Positions 1 through 11,686 are shown, counted from the stretch's first letter. The stretch: DNA of 64,000 nucleotides from Actinokineospora diospyrosa (GCF_024171925.1 NZ_JAMTCO010000002.1:399041-463040), one strand, 5' to 3'. The notes: a model not told the origin generated them from the letters alone. Numbers and translations are program-made.

Positions 1-363
1 CAAGCCGTCTACGGCAACCCGTCGGTCAAGTCCCCGTGGACCGGCGGCCTGGACTGGTGGAAGACCCGCGACCTGGCCCGCCTCGTCCGCCAGTCCGGCG
101 CCTCGACCGTGTCCGCCAACTGGCAGGTCCACGACCCGGCCCAGACGACGGTGTCCAACCCGGACTGGTACCTCCGCCAAGACCCGACCTACTTCCACGG
201 CCCCGACGTCGCGGGTCTGCACCGCAAGGGCCTCAAGGTCGTCCCCTACACCGTGAACGACGAGCCGACCCTCGAGCGCGTCATCGCCTTGGGCGTCGAC
301 GGCATCATCTCCGACGACCCGGACCTGCTGATCGCCGTGGCCAAGCGCAACGGCCTCCGGTAG
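1..363 (+). CDS. glycerophosphodiester phosphodiesterase, C-terminal part (5' end outside window)
   Basis: The frame is open from base 1 to a TAG at 361-363, so only the last 120 residues are present. The ending, with 'YTVNDE' followed by 'LGVDGIISDDPD', is the typical last strand-helix part of a GDPD TIM barrel, where a Tyr-Thr-Val-Asn motif precedes the Gly-(Val/Ala)-Asp-Gly-Ile-Ile-(S/T)-Asp signature. The family hydrolyses glycerophosphodiesters to glycerol 3-phosphate and an alcohol. The N-terminal catalytic HD motif and any signal peptide lie outside the window, so location cannot be judged. It converges on the pentose-phosphate operon and ends just before a strong hairpin. Confidence 0.85.
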   Translation, partial: QAVYGNPSVKSPWTGGLDWWKTRDLARLVRQSGASTVSANWQVHDPAQTTVSNPDWYLRQDPTYFHGPDVAGLHRKGLKVVPYTVNDEPTLERVIALGVDGIISDDPDLLIAVAKRNGLR

Positions 364-378
364 GTCTCCCCGCAACGA

Positions 379-414
379 CTTCGGCCGCGTCCCGGGAACG
401 GGACGCGGCCGAAG
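379..414. terminator. bidirectional terminator hairpin between convergent genes
   Basis: A perfect 16-bp stem (CTTCGGCCGCGTCCCG at 379-394 against 399-414) closes a GGAA loop. It lies between the stop of the glycerophosphodiesterase and the stop of pgl, which face each other. No clear T tract follows, as is common for actinobacterial terminators. Confidence 0.8.
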
Positions 415-450
415 CTGCCTTACGGGCTTATCGCTATTCACCTTGTCGGG

Positions 451-1164
451 CTATCGCCCGGCGGCCGCCTTGTCGAGCAGCCACAACGTCAACTCCGACC
501 CCCGTGCCCCGGCCGCCGGGAGGTCCACTTCGGACGCGCCGGACAGGGCTGTGGTGACGGCTTCCGCTTTGGCGGCGCCGGTGGTCAGCAGCCAGACCTG
601 CCGGGCCTCGCGGGCCGCGGGCAGGGTCAGGCTGATCCGGGTGGGCGGCGGCTTGGGGCAGTCGTGCACCGCGACCACCGTCGCCTCCACCTCGTGGACG
701 GCGGGGGAGTCCGGGAACACCGACAGGGTGTGGCCCTCTTCCCCCACCCCGGCCAGCAGGATGTCCAAGGTCGTGCCGAACAGCTCCTTGGCGTACGCCG
801 CGGCGGCCAGTTCCGGGTCGTCACCGAAGGGGCCGTCGGACGGGGGGATGGCGTGGATGTTGGCCTTGGGGATGGTGATGTGGTCGAGCAGCGCCGCCCT
901 GGCCTGGGTCTCGTTGCGGTCCGGGTGCTTGCCCGGCAGGAACCGCTCGTCGCCCCAGAAGACGTCCACTGTGGACCAGTCGATGGCGGTGGCCGCGGTG
1001 TTGACCCGCAGGTGCTCCAGCACCGCGGTGCCGGTGCGGCCGCCGGTCAGCGCGATGGCGACCCTGGGCTGGGTCGCCTGCAGGTCGGTGATGGCCGTGA
1101 CCAACCTGGCCGCGGTGGCGCTGGCCAGCAGTGGGGGATCGGTGTAGACGATGACCCGCTTCAT
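451..1164 (-). CDS. pgl: 6-phosphogluconolactonase
   Basis: A protein of 237 residues that hydrolyses 6-phosphogluconolactone to 6-phosphogluconate, the second step of the oxidative pentose-phosphate pathway. Visible family motifs are 'LTGGRTG' near residue 43, 'FWGDERF' near residue 73, and 'GVGEEGHTLSVFP', matching the family's G-x-G-x-D-G-H-x-A-S-L-F-P. The ATG start overlaps the opcA stop in an ATGA tetranucleotide (1161-1164), so the two are translationally coupled. It is the last gene of the leftward operon tkt-tal-pgi-zwf-opcA-pgl. Length and motifs are normal. Confidence 0.93.
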   Translation of the reverse strand: MKRVIVYTDPPLLASATAARLVTAITDLQATQPRVAIALTGGRTGTAVLEHLRVNTAATAIDWSTVDVFWGDERFLPGKHPDRNETQARAALLDHITIPKANIHAIPPSDGPFGDDPELAAAAYAKELFGTTLDILLAGVGEEGHTLSVFPDSPAVHEVEATVVAVHDCPKPPPTRISLTLPAAREARQVWLLTTGAAKAEAVTTALSGASEVDLPAAGARGSELTLWLLDKAAAGR

Positions 1165-2255
1165 GACTTCCCCTTGGCTGGTTGCCGCGATGTCGCACGG
1201 GGTTTCTTCGCGGTGGCCGCGGTCTTGGCCTTCGGACCGTCCTTCTTGGACAGCACGGCCTCCGCCTCGGCCGCCGAGACCACCGGGGTGTCGTCGGGGG
1301 CGGCGGGGGCCTTGGTCGGGGTCTTGACCGGGGTGCGGCCGCGCACGATCTTGGTGAGGCCCTTGAGGGTCTCCTCGAACGGCTCGTCCGGGTCCAGCCT
1401 GCGCAGCTCCTCGGCCAGGCAGTCCCGGTTCGCGCGGCGCTGCAGCGCCACCCGGCGGGCGGGCTGACCGGGTTGGGTCAGGGTGCCCACCTTGCCGTCC
1501 GGGCGCAGCAGCTCCACCGGGCCGGACTTGCGCTCCAGCACGACCGAGATGATCCCCTGGCCGTTGACCGCCTTCGCCCGCCGGACCGGGATCTTCAGCC
1601 GGGCGGCGAGCCAGCCTGCCAGCAGGTCGGTCGACGGGGAGTCGCCCTCGCCGGTGACGGTGGCGTCGGTGATCTTCTCGTACGGGGGCAGGTCCAGGGA
1701 CGCGGCCAGCACCGCGCGCCACAGCGTCAACCGGGTCCAGGCGAGGTCGGTGTCGCCTGCCGCGTAGTGCTTCTGGCGCACCTCCAGCGCCTTGATCGGG
1801 TTGCGCTCGGCGGCGGAGTCGGTGATGCGGCGCTGGGCGAGGCGGCCGATCGGGTCGTCCGCGGGCTTGGCGGGCGCCTCGAAGGGCCACCACGCCACGA
1901 CCGGGGCGTCGGGCAGCAGCAGCGGGATCACGCAGCTGGCACCCTCGTCGGCGAGCGGGCCGTAGAGCCGCAGCACCACGACCTCGCTGGCGCCGGCGTC
2001 GCCGCCGACCCGGATCTGCGCGTCCAACCGGGCAGCCGCCTTGCGCGCCCCCCGGGCGACCACGATCACCCGGCACGGGTGCTCGCGGCTCGCGTCGTTC
2101 GCGGCGTCTATCGCGTCCTCGGTCTTGGCGCCGTCGTCGGTGACGATCACCAGCGTGAGCACCCGGCCAAGGGCGGTCGCGCCGCCCTGCTCGCGCAGGT
2201 GCACCAACTTCGAGTTGACCTGCGAGGTGGTGGTCGAGGGCAGGTCGATGATCAC
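1161..2255 (-). CDS. opcA: glucose-6-phosphate dehydrogenase assembly protein OpcA
   Basis: A 364-residue protein of the actinobacterial/cyanobacterial OpcA family, an accessory factor needed for full activity of the Zwf dehydrogenase encoded just upstream. The start is the GTG at 2253-2255: an AGGAGG at 2261-2266 lies five bases before it, and 'MIIDLPSTTT' then begins as in family members. A longer frame runs to 2330 but adds residues that are not family-like. Conserved features include 'PDAPVVAWWPFEAP' and 'ERNPIKALEVRQKHYAAGDTDLAW'. The last 60 residues are a Lys/Ala/Pro-rich tail, probably disordered. The 111-bp gap to zwf contains short duplicated segments. Confidence 0.93.
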   Translation of the reverse strand: MIIDLPSTTTSQVNSKLVHLREQGGATALGRVLTLVIVTDDGAKTEDAIDAANDASREHPCRVIVVARGARKAAARLDAQIRVGGDAGASEVVVLRLYGPLADEGASCVIPLLLPDAPVVAWWPFEAPAKPADDPIGRLAQRRITDSAAERNPIKALEVRQKHYAAGDTDLAWTRLTLWRAVLAASLDLPPYEKITDATVTGEGDSPSTDLLAGWLAARLKIPVRRAKAVNGQGIISVVLERKSGPVELLRPDGKVGTLTQPGQPARRVALQRRANRDCLAEELRRLDPDEPFEETLKGLTKIVRGRTPVKTPTKAPAAPDDTPVVSAAEAEAVLSKKDGPKAKTAATAKKPRATSRQPAKGKS

Positions 2256-2259
2256 GGTC

Positions 2260-2366
2260 GCCTCCTGTGCGATCGCGGGGTTCGAGCGGCGCTCACGGGC
2301 GCCTCCTGTGCGCTTGCGGGGCACCCGCACCCGGTCGGCAGCCGTGGTGGGGGGCGTGGGCGGCGC

Positions 2367-2378
<12 letters not shown>
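2260..2378. repeat. short duplications in the zwf-opcA intergenic region
   Basis: The 21-base stretch at 2260-2280 is repeated at 2301-2321 with few differences, including a second AGGAGG. An 18-base stretch at 2286-2303 recurs across the zwf stop codon at 2361-2378. The result is a duplicated ribosome-binding site and a copy of the zwf 3' end upstream of opcA, as expected from a small local duplication. Confidence 0.6.
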
Positions 2379-3895
<1,517 letters not shown>

Positions 3896-3899
<4 letters not shown>

Positions 3900-5521
3900 G
3901 AGCCCACCTCGGCGAGGGCCTCGACCAACCGGGCCAACCCGGCGGCGCGGTCGGTGAAGTGCAGCCGCAGCACGGGCCTGCCGTGCTCGACGAGCACCTG
4001 CCCGTCGCCCAGCGCCTGCGCGACCTGCAACCCGCCCAGGGTGTACGGGCGGTCCGGTACCGCGAGGTCCTGCTCCACCGCGCCGGTGATCTGCAGGAAC
4101 ACGCCGTTCTGGTGGCCGCCCTTGTGGTACTGCCCGGTGGAGTGCAGGAACCGCGGCCCCCAGCCGAACGTGGTCTGCAGCCCGGACACCCGGGCCAACC
4201 CGGTCCGCAGCAGCACCGCGGACGCGTCGTCGAGCCGGTCGAGGTAGACCTGGATCGAGAGGTACCCGGCCGCCGGGGCCGCGGCCAGCAGCGCGTGCAC
4301 CGCGCCCGCCACCGAGTCCGTCCCCTCCGGCAAGAAACCCTCGGACGGGTGAACCTCGATCGGGCCGGACACGAACGCGGGCACCGGCACCGGCGCGTCG
4401 GTGGAATCCAGCAGCGCCCGCGCCGCCTTCTTCGCCGCCTCCACGTCGGGCTGGTCGAACGGGTTGATCGCGAGCAACCGGCCCGCCACCGCCGTGGCGT
4501 ACTCCCACAGCAGGATCAGCCCGCCCAGCGGACCCGTGGTGCCCAGCTTCGCGCCGTCGGACGGCGGGCCGATGGACACCGCGGTCGCGTCGTCACCGGC
4601 GTTCGCGAAACCGGGCGACTGCGGGCTCTCCACGACCACCGGCAGCAGACCGGTGCCGTTCTTGCCGGTCGACTCGGCCACCAACTGCTCGGCCCAGTCG
4701 CCGAACCCCTTGATGCCCGAACCGGTGTCGGCCAGCACGACCTTCTCCGCGCCCCGCGCGTGCGCCGCGCCCAGGGCGGACGCCAGCAGCAGGGCCGGGT
4801 TGTCGGGGGAGTCCGCGCCCAGCACCGCGGCGGCGCTCTCGGCGTCGTCGAGCAGCGCGGCCACGTCGGCACCGGCCAACCCGGCGGGCACCAGGCCGAA
4901 CGCGGTCAGCGCGGAGTAGCGGCCACCCACGTCGGGGTCGGCCTGGAACACCCTGCGGTAGCCCGCCTCGACGGCGGTCCGCTCCAGGGGTGAGCCCGGG
5001 TCGGTGACCACGACGATGTGCGCGGCCGGGTCCAAGCCCTCCTCGGCGAACGCCGCCGCGAAGACCCGCCGGTGGCTGTCGGTCTCCACAGTGGACCCGG
5101 ACTTGGACGACACCACCAGCACGGTACGGGCAAGCTCGCCCGCCAGCGCGTCGGCGACCTGACCGGGATCGGTCGTGTCCAGCACGACCAGGGGGACCCC
5201 GGCGGTGGCGGTGATGACCTCCGGGGCCAGCGACGACCCGCCCATGCCCGCCAGCACCACCCGATCGATGCCCTCGGCGGCCAATTCCGCGCGGAGGGCA
5301 TCGATCTCGGCGAGCAGCGGGCGCGACGTGGTCGCGAGGGCGGTCCAGGAGAGGCGGACGCGCGCCTCCGACTCGGCCTCAGGTCCCCACAGCGCGGGGT
5401 CTTGAGCGGCGAGCCGGGACGCCACCCGGTCCTCGACCAGTTGGTGCACGAGCGGCGACGCCTCCTCGGCGAGCCGCTCGTCAACGATGGAAATTGCGAC
5501 TTCTCCGGGGTGCGCTGCCAT
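3896..5521 (-). CDS. pgi: glucose-6-phosphate isomerase, long actinobacterial type
   Basis: A 541-residue protein converting glucose 6-phosphate and fructose 6-phosphate. SIS-domain sugar-phosphate motifs are present: 'GMGGSSLAPEV' near residue 92 and 'SSKSGSTVET' near residue 138; 'GWGPRFLHSTGQYHKGGHQNG' lies near the C terminus. It is only distantly related to the standard E. coli-type Pgi and resembles the form that in some bacteria is fused to transaldolase, which fits its place directly between tal and zwf. AGGAGAGG lies 12 bases before the ATG, a little far. Placing it in this operon links glycolysis to both branches of the pentose-phosphate pathway. Confidence 0.9.
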
Positions 5522-5547
5522 CTGCGGCGTCAGCCTCTCCTGGGTCC

Positions 5548-6657
5548 CTAGCTCTTCGCTGCGTCTATCTGGCCCTGGACCGTCTCAAGCAGTTCGGCCC
5601 ACGACTTGTCGAACTTCTCCACGCCCTCGGTCTCGAGGACGCGGTAGACATCGTCGATGTCGATCCCGACCGCGCTGAGGCGGTCGTAGACGGACTGGGC
5701 AGCGTCGGCGGTGCCCGTGACCGTGTCACCGGTGATCTTGCCGTGTTCGGCCACCGCGTGCAGCGTCTTCTCGGGCATCGTGTTGACCGTGTCGGCCACC
5801 ACCAGCTCGTCGACGTACAGGGTGGGGGAGTAGTCCGGGTTCTTCACCCCGGTGGACGCCCACAGTGGACGCTGCCGGTTGGCGCCGTCCGCGGCGAGGG
5901 CGTCCCAGCGGGGGCCCCGGAAGACCTCCAGGAACGCCGCGTAGGCGAGCCGGGCGTTGGCCACGGCCGCCTGGCCGCGCAGCGCCTTCGCCTCATCGGT
6001 GCCGATCGCGTCCAGCCGCCCGTCCACCTCGGAGTCCACACGGGACACGAAGAAGGACGCGACCGAGTGGATCGAGCGCAGGTCGTGCCCGTTGGCCTTC
6101 GCCTGCTCCAACCCGGCCAGGTAGGCGTCCATGACCGCCCGGTACCGCTCGACGGAGAAGATCAGCGTCACGTTCACGCTGACCCCCTCGGCGAGGGTGC
6201 TGGTGATCGAGGGCAGGCCCTCCTCGGTCGCCGGGATCTTCACCAGCAGGTTCGGCCGGTCCACGGTCTTCCACAGGTCCAGCGCCTCGGCCGTGGTGGC
6301 GTCGGTGTCGCGGGCCAGGCCCGGGTCGACCTCGATGGACACCCGGCCGTCGACGCCCCCGCTGCGCTGGTGCACCTCGCGGAACAGGTCGCACGCGTTG
6401 CGCACGTCGGTGGTGGTCAGCTCGCGGACCACCTCCGAGAGCGACGCCCCGCGCGCGGCGAGCTCGCGGACCTGCGCGTCGTAGGCCTGCCCGTCCGACA
6501 GCGCGCCCGCGAAGATCGTCGGGTTGGTGGTGACGCCCACCACGTGCTTGTCGCGGATCAGCTCGGCGAGGTTGCCGGAGGTCAGCCGCTCGCGGGACAG
6601 GTCGTCCAGCCAGACGGACACCCCGGCGTCGGAGAGCTGCTTGAGGGGATCGGTCAC
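5548..6657 (-). CDS. tal: transaldolase
   Basis: A 369-residue transaldolase exchanging a dihydroxyacetone unit between sedoheptulose 7-phosphate and glyceraldehyde 3-phosphate. The Schiff-base lysine lies in 'LLVKIPAT' at residue 140, with 'GVTTNPTIF' at 41-49 and 'VSIEVDP' at 106-112, as in the long actinobacterial family. The GTG start overlaps the tkt stop as GTGA (6654-6657). It is followed by pgi after 26 bases. Confidence 0.95.
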   Translation of the reverse strand: MTDPLKQLSDAGVSVWLDDLSRERLTSGNLAELIRDKHVVGVTTNPTIFAGALSDGQAYDAQVRELAARGASLSEVVRELTTTDVRNACDLFREVHQRSGGVDGRVSIEVDPGLARDTDATTAEALDLWKTVDRPNLLVKIPATEEGLPSITSTLAEGVSVNVTLIFSVERYRAVMDAYLAGLEQAKANGHDLRSIHSVASFFVSRVDSEVDGRLDAIGTDEAKALRGQAAVANARLAYAAFLEVFRGPRWDALAADGANRQRPLWASTGVKNPDYSPTLYVDELVVADTVNTMPEKTLHAVAEHGKITGDTVTGTADAAQSVYDRLSAVGIDIDDVYRVLETEGVEKFDKSWAELLETVQGQIDAAKS

Positions 6658-8771
6658 TTGTCGCCTCCAGCCTTGTCGATGGAGCGCTTGGCCGCGGCCA
6701 CGACGGCCTCGGTGGTGATGCCGAACTCGCGGTACAGGGTCTGGTAGTCCGCCGAGGCGCCGAAGTGCTCCAGGGACACGATCTCGCCCGCGTCGCCGGT
6801 GAACCGGTGCCACGGCTGGGCGATCCCGGCCTCGACGACCACGCGCGCCTTGACCGACGGCGGCAGCACCGAGTCCCGGTAGGACTGGTCCTGCGCGTCG
6901 AACAGCTCGATCGAGGGAACCGAGACCACCCGGGCGGCCACGCCGTCCTTGGCCAGCACCTCGCGCGCCTCGGCCGCGATCTGCAACTCGGAGCCGGTGC
7001 CGATCAGCACGATGTCCGGAGTGCCCTCGGTGTCGTACAGCACGTAGGCACCCTTGGCGACGCCCTCGCGGGCCTTCTCCTTGGTGCCTTCCAGCACCGG
7101 CAGGTTCTGGCGGGTCAGCGCCAGGCCGACCGGGGCGTCGTGCTGCGACAGGGTCGCGCGCCACGCCGCGGCGGTCTCGTTCGCGTCACCCGGGCGCAGG
7201 ACGACCAGACCCGGGATCGCGCGCAGCGCGGCCAGGTGCTCCACCGGCTGGTGGGTCGGACCGTCCTCGCCGAGCCCGATCGAGTCGTGCGTCCACACGT
7301 AGGTGACCGGCAGCTTGCTCAGCGCGGCCAACCGGACCGCGGGTCGCATGTAGTCGCTGAACACCAGGAACGTGCCGCCGTAGGGCCGGGTCGGGCCGTG
7401 CAGCACGATGCCGTTGAGGATCGAGCCCATCGCGTGCTCGCGGACCCCGAAGTGCAGCGTGCGGCCGTACGGGGTGGTGTTCCAGTGCGCGGTCTTGGCC
7501 GAGGGCGGGCCGAACGAGTCGGCGCCCTTGATCGTGGTGTTGTTGCTCTCGGCCAGGTCGGCCGAGCCGCCCCACAGCTCCGGCAGCAGAGCGCCGATGG
7601 CGTTGAGCACGTCGCCGGAGGCCTTGCGGGTCGCGACGCCCTTGGGGTCCGGGTCCCAGCTGGGCAGCGCCTCGTCGAAGCCCTCCGGCAGCCGGTAGGC
7701 CTGGGCCCGCTCCAGCAGCGCGTTGCGCTCCGGGTTGGCCGCCTTCCAGGCGTCGAACGCCTTCTGCCACTCGCCGTGCGCCGCCTCGCCGCGCTTGACG
7801 ACCTCGCGGGCGTGCGCGAGCACCTCGGGCTCCACCGCGAAGTTCTGCTCCGGGTCGAAGCCCAGGATCTTCTTGACCGCGGCGACCTCGTCGACACCCA
7901 GCGCGGCGCCGTGCGCCTTGCCGGTGTTCTGCAGCGTGGGCGCCGGGAAGCCGATCACCGTGCGCAGCAGGATGAACGACGGCCGCTCGGTCTCGGCCTT
8001 CGCGGCCTCCAGCGCGGCCAGGATCCCGGTGACGTTCTCGCCGCCCACGACGACCTGCACGTGCCAGCCGTAGGACTCGTACCGCTTGGCGGTGTCCTCC
8101 GACAGGGCGACGGCCGTGTCGTCCTCGATCGAGATCTTGTTGTCGTCGTAGATGACCGTGAGGTTGCCCAGCTCCTGGCGGCCCGCCAGCGACGAGGCCT
8201 CGGAGGTGACGCCCTCCTCGATGTCGCCGTCGGAGGCGATCACGAAGACGTGGTGGTCGAACACGCTCTCGCCCGGCGCGGTGTCCGGGTCGAACAGGCC
8301 GCGCTCGCGCCGCGCCGCCATCGCCATGCCCACCGCCGAGGCCAGGCCCTGGCCGAGCGGGCCGGTGGTGATCTCCACCCCCTTGGTGTGGTTCACCTCC
8401 GGGTGACCCGGGGTCTTGGAGCCCCAGGTGCGCAGCGCCTTGATGTCCTCGATCTCCAGGCCGTAGCCGGAGAAGAACAGCTGCAGGTACTGGGTGAGGC
8501 TCGAGTGCCCGGCGGAGAGCACGAACCGGTCGCGGCCGATCCAGTGCGGGTCGGTCGGGTCGTGCCGCAGGACGCGCTGGTAGAGCGCGTACGCGACCGG
8601 GGCGAGGCTCATGGCCGTACCCGGGTGGCCGTTGCCGACGTTCTGCACCGCGTCCGCGGCCAGCACCCGGAGCGTGTCGACGGCGCGGCGGTCGAGGTCC
8701 GTCCAGTCCTCCGGCAGCGTCGCTCGGGTCAGTTCGGTCAGGTCGGCGGGTAGTTCACTACTGGCGGACAC
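6654..8771 (-). CDS. tkt: transketolase
   Basis: A 705-residue thiamine-diphosphate enzyme of the non-oxidative pentose-phosphate pathway and first gene of the six-gene operon. Conserved blocks are '[13 protein letters not shown]' (substrate/ThDP site), '[12 protein letters not shown]', the ThDP/Mg site 'SDGDIEEG...YDDNKISIE', and in the second half 'GVREHAMG' with the ThDP-activating Glu region and '[16 protein letters not shown]'. The start is the GTG at 8769-8771, with GGGAG nine bases upstream. The operon promoter must lie in the gap shared with divergent ctaB. Confidence 0.96.
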   Translation of the reverse strand: MSASSELPADLTELTRATLPEDWTDLDRRAVDTLRVLAADAVQNVGNGHPGTAMSLAPVAYALYQRVLRHDPTDPHWIGRDRFVLSAGHSSLTQYLQLFFSGYGLEIEDIKALRTWGSKTPGHPEVNHTKGVEITTGPLGQGLASAVGMAMAARRERGLFDPDTAPGESVFDHHVFVIASDGDIEEGVTSEASSLAGRQELGNLTVIYDDNKISIEDDTAVALSEDTAKRYESYGWHVQVVVGGENVTGILAALEAAKAETERPSFILLRTVIGFPAPTLQNTGKAHGAALGVDEVAAVKKILGFDPEQNFAVEPEVLAHAREVVKRGEAAHGEWQKAFDAWKAANPERNALLERAQAYRLPEGFDEALPSWDPDPKGVATRKASGDVLNAIGALLPELWGGSADLAESNNTTIKGADSFGPPSAKTAHWNTTPYGRTLHFGVREHAMGSILNGIVLHGPTRPYGGTFLVFSDYMRPAVRLAALSKLPVTYVWTHDSIGLGEDGPTHQPVEHLAALRAIPGLVVLRPGDANETAAAWRATLSQHDAPVGLALTRQNLPVLEGTKEKAREGVAKGAYVLYDTEGTPDIVLIGTGSELQIAAEAREVLAKDGVAARVVSVPSIELFDAQDQSYRDSVLPPSVKARVVVEAGIAQPWHRFTGDAGEIVSLEHFGASADYQTLYREFGITTEAVVAAAKRSIDKAGGDK

Positions 8772-9099
8772 GGACTTAGGCTCCCACTTCCACGTCTGGC
8801 GGACTCCGCACCCACGGTCTCCCGCTCCCGGGCTGGATCGATCCCGGAAACCGGCGACGTGGCGGGTCCGCGTGTCATCCCTGGTCCGGTGACCAGCCTA
8901 GTCGGCGTGGCACGGCGGTGTGATCTCCGAGGGCCTCCCGTCGACACCCGGCCACCCGATACGGGTACCCCGATCCCGCGCGGTTAACATTTCCCTCGGT
9001 GCCGCGGCCGTCCCGCGGCGGCGGACGAGCGGCAGCGGTGACCGCCGTGACCCGGGTAACACCAGGTCCGGCCGGGTCCCGCGGACCAAGAGGAGCGAG
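8772..9099. promoter_or_regulatory. divergent promoter region of tkt operon and ctaB
   Basis: A 328-base gap between the divergent tkt and ctaB starts with no convincing gene. TAACAT at 8985-8990 is a plausible -10 hexamer for ctaB, giving a leader of roughly 100 bases. Just upstream, 8960-8976 holds an imperfect dyad around GGGTACCC that could be an operator. A frame open upstream of ctaB has no family match and is not taken as coding. Confidence 0.4.
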
Positions 9100-10083
9100 A
9101 TGTCGTCGGTGACCCCCGTGCCCGCCGACGCCGTACCCGCCGACCCCACGCCCTCCGGCGGCACGTCCACCCGCACCTCCCCGCGCCGCGACGCGGGCGC
9201 GGTGGTCCGGGCCTACGTGGCGCTGACCAAGCCGCGCATCATCGAGCTCCTGCTGGTCACCACCGTGCCCGCGATGCTGCTGGCCGCGCGCGGGATCCCG
9301 TCGCCGTGGCTGGTGCTCAACACCCTCATCGGCGGCACCATGGCCGCGGGCAGCGCCAACGCGCTCAACTGCGTGGTCGACGCCGACATCGACGCGGTGA
9401 TGAAGCGCACCTCGGCCCGCCCGCTGGCCCGCCACGCCGTGCCCACCCGCAACGCCCTGGTGTTCGGGGTGGTGCTCGGGATCCTGTCCTTCGGCTGGCT
9501 CTACGCCACCACGAACCTGCTCGCCGCGGCCATGGCCGTCGGCGCGATCCTGTTCTACGTGCTGGTCTACACGATGCTCCTCAAGCGACGGACGTCGCAG
9601 AACATCGTGTGGGGCGGCGCGGCTGGCTGCATGCCGGTGGTCATCGGCTGGTCCGCGGTCACCGGCGACGTCGGCTGGCAGGCGCTGGTCATGTTCGGGG
9701 TGATCTTCTTCTGGACCCCGCCGCACTTCTGGGCGCTGGCCATGAAGTTCCGCGACGACTACGCCAAGGCGGGCGTGCCGATGCTGCCCGTGGTGGCCAC
9801 CGCGGCGCACGTGGCCAAGCAGATCGTCGTCTACTCCTGGGTCATGGTCGTCTGGACCGCCCTGCTGATCCCGGCGACCGGGTGGGTCTACACCGCGTTC
9901 GCCCTCCTGGCGGGTGGCTGGTTCCTGGTGTTCGCCCACCGGCTGTACGGCTCGGTGCGCCGCGACGAACCCGCGAACCCGATGAAGTTGTTCCACATGT
10001 CCAACACGTACCTCACCGCCGTGTTCGTGGCGCTCGCGGTCGACTCGGCCCTGTCCCTGCCGGTCACCGGCTGGCCGTTCTAA
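9100..10083 (+). CDS. ctaB: protohaem IX farnesyltransferase (haem O synthase)
   Basis: A 327-residue UbiA-family prenyltransferase adding a farnesyl group to haem B, making haem O for cytochrome aa3 oxidase. The Asp-rich prenyl-diphosphate site '[20 protein letters not shown]' and the second site near '[15 protein letters not shown]' are present among about eight hydrophobic segments. The start at 9100 is chosen because AGGAG lies at 9091-9095 and a 40-residue Pro/Thr-rich tail then leads into the first membrane segment. It pairs functionally with ctaA at 16267. Divergence from tkt matches other actinobacteria. Confidence 0.95.
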   Translation: MSSVTPVPADAVPADPTPSGGTSTRTSPRRDAGAVVRAYVALTKPRIIELLLVTTVPAMLLAARGIPSPWLVLNTLIGGTMAAGSANALNCVVDADIDAVMKRTSARPLARHAVPTRNALVFGVVLGILSFGWLYATTNLLAAAMAVGAILFYVLVYTMLLKRRTSQNIVWGGAAGCMPVVIGWSAVTGDVGWQALVMFGVIFFWTPPHFWALAMKFRDDYAKAGVPMLPVVATAAHVAKQIVVYSWVMVVWTALLIPATGWVYTAFALLAGGWFLVFAHRLYGSVRRDEPANPMKLFHMSNTYLTAVFVALAVDSALSLPVTGWPF

Positions 10084-10084
10084 C

Positions 10085-10195
10085 AAGATCAAACCGAACC
10101 GAGCAGCCCCCGATATACAGCTTACCGAGCGGGGCGGACGTTTCTGGTGCCGCCAAAGGCGGCCTGTGGACAACTCGGCGGGCTTGGCGCCGCGA
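10085..10195 (+). repeat. degenerate copy of the ~124-bp DnaA-box repeat unit
   Basis: It starts with AAGATC and contains CCCCCGATATACAG followed by CTTACCG, the core shared by the intact units at 18668, 44477, 44601 and 52834-53193. One perfect TGTGGACAA remains at 10165-10173. The second nonamer expected 19 bases on (10184-10192) has decayed. A small hairpin (GCCGCC/GGCGGC, 10149-10163) sits in the middle. The copy lies between the convergent 3' ends of ctaB and the HD gene and occupies nearly the whole gap. Confidence 0.7.
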
Positions 10196-10218
10196 GGGTG
10201 GCGTTCGGCGGGTGACCG

Positions 10219-10926
10219 CTAGGCGACCGCGGTGAGCAGCCGTTCCACCGTGGGGTCGTCGAGGGACTCCTTGATGCACTGCCACAGCTCCAGGTTCGCC
10301 GTCGCCCAGCGGGAGTAGGCGGCGGCCGCGGCGGGGGAGTAGAAGTAGAAGCCCTCGTCGTGCGGGTCGCGCTGCTCGCCGACGATCTTGTCGGCCAGTT
10401 CGCGCAGGCTCACCCCGTTCTCCGCCAGGTAGCGGTGCGCCAGCACCACCGGGGTCACCGGCAGCGCCTTGAACAGGGTGTCCGCGTCGCTGAGCGCCTG
10501 CGCCTCGCGGGAGATGTCGCGGTGGCGGGTGCGCATCTCGGCCTCGTCGACGAGCGCGTCGACCCACTCGGCCACCGGGTCCGGCACGCCGGCGTCGGCC
10601 AGGATCGCCATCCGCAGACCGCTGCCCGCCGCCGCGGTGGAGTTGCGCCGCACCAGGTAGTTGACGTCGTGCACCAGGGCGGCGACCTCCACCACGGACA
10701 CGTCGGAGCCGTTCACCGCGGCGAACTCCACCGCCTTGTCGCGCACGAAGCTGACGTGGTGCCAGCCGTGGAACTGCAACCGCTTCGCGTGCCGCTCGCA
10801 CAGGGTGCGCACCCGGTGCTCGACGTAGGTGACCGCGGACCGCTCGACCGTGCTGGGCAGCCCGGGCGTGGACATTGCGGACATGGCGGACGTGGTGGGC
10901 CTGGTGGGCCTGGTGGGCGTGGACAT
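10219..10926 (-). CDS. HD-domain protein, putative metal-dependent phosphohydrolase
   Basis: A 235-residue protein with an HD-type metal site: 'GWHHVSFV' (His56/57), 'LVHDVNY' (His86-Asp87) and 'LSDADTLF' (Asp near 148). The superfamily hydrolyses phosphomonoesters or diesters, often of nucleotides; the substrate here is unknown. The start at 10926 has GGAAGG five bases upstream, so the Thr-Arg-Pro-repeated N terminus, encoded by short direct repeats at 10873-10925, is part of the protein. The conserved domain begins near residue 30. It follows the cupin-like gene by 76 bases on the same strand and may be the third gene of that cluster. Confidence 0.7.
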   Translation of the reverse strand: MSTPTRPTRPTTSAMSAMSTPGLPSTVERSAVTYVEHRVRTLCERHAKRLQFHGWHHVSFVRDKAVEFAAVNGSDVSVVEVAALVHDVNYLVRRNSTAAAGSGLRMAILADAGVPDPVAEWVDALVDEAEMRTRHRDISREAQALSDADTLFKALPVTPVVLAHRYLAENGVSLRELADKIVGEQRDPHDEGFYFYSPAAAAAYSRWATANLELWQCIKESLDDPTVERLLTAVA

Positions 10927-11002
10927 GGCGACCTTCCCCTTCCGTTGGACAAACGGGTGGGGCGATGGTAGTGGCCGCCGCGAGCGGACGCGGTCGCCTT
11001 CG

Positions 11003-11686
11003 TCACAGTCGCCGGGTGAGCTCCTCCAGCCGCGACTCGACCGGCACGTGCCGGTGCCCGGTCCCGGTCGCCGGGTCCCAGGACAGGCTCGACCGCCGCA
11101 CCGGGCGCGACTTGACCAGGAAGGTCATCGTGCCGTCCGCCGCGCGCGGGATCCGGTGGAAGTCCGCCGCGGTGAGGAAACCGGAGTCGCCCGCGCGGCA
11201 CTCGGTGCGCCGGGTGAGCCGCACCGCGGTGATCAACCCGGTCTCCGGGTCGGTGCTGGTGCGGTAGCGCTCGTGCCGGTAGCCGCCCTGCAGGATCACC
11301 GTGCAGAAGTGGTAGCGGTGGTTGTGCACCGAGTCCGCGTAGCCCGGCCGCCACTCGTGCCGGGGCTTGTACTCGTGCAGCCAGAAGGTGAACGGCTCGC
11401 CGGGGTCGTCGCGCAGGCACCAGGCGAAGTGCGTGGTGGTCTCCCGCGACCGGGCGACCAGCGCGTCGGCGCGGACCGGGTCGAGGTCGGCGAAGTGGCG
11501 GCGCAGCACGGTGCGCAGTGCTGCTCCGTCCACCCAGGACTTGACGCCGGAGTGCACCTGGGCCCAGCCGAGCGGCCGCGCGAGGGCGTCGGATCTCGGG
11601 GGGTGGGCGGTCGGGGGGCGGAGATCGATCGCGCGCATGCGCTGTGCCAGTTGCGACAGCGCGGGCACCGCGGGGGACACGGGCAT
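11003..11686 (-). CDS. uncharacterised cupin-like protein
   Basis: A protein of 227 residues. The middle holds 'HNHRYHFCTVILQGGYRHERY', the spacing of His and Gly expected for the metal-binding strand pair of a cupin or dioxygenase-like double-stranded beta helix, followed by 'GDSGFLTAADFHRI', which resembles the second cupin motif. No signal peptide or membrane segment is seen. The ATG overlaps the stop of the upstream membrane-protein gene (TGATG, 11684-11688), so the two are co-translated. The substrate is unknown; fold by motif only. Confidence 0.55.
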   Translation of the reverse strand: MPVSPAVPALSQLAQRMRAIDLRPPTAHPPRSDALARPLGWAQVHSGVKSWVDGAALRTVLRRHFADLDPVRADALVARSRETTTHFAWCLRDDPGEPFTFWLHEYKPRHEWRPGYADSVHNHRYHFCTVILQGGYRHERYRTSTDPETGLITAVRLTRRTECRAGDSGFLTAADFHRIPRAADGTMTFLVKSRPVRRSSLSWDPATGTGHRHVPVESRLEELTRRL

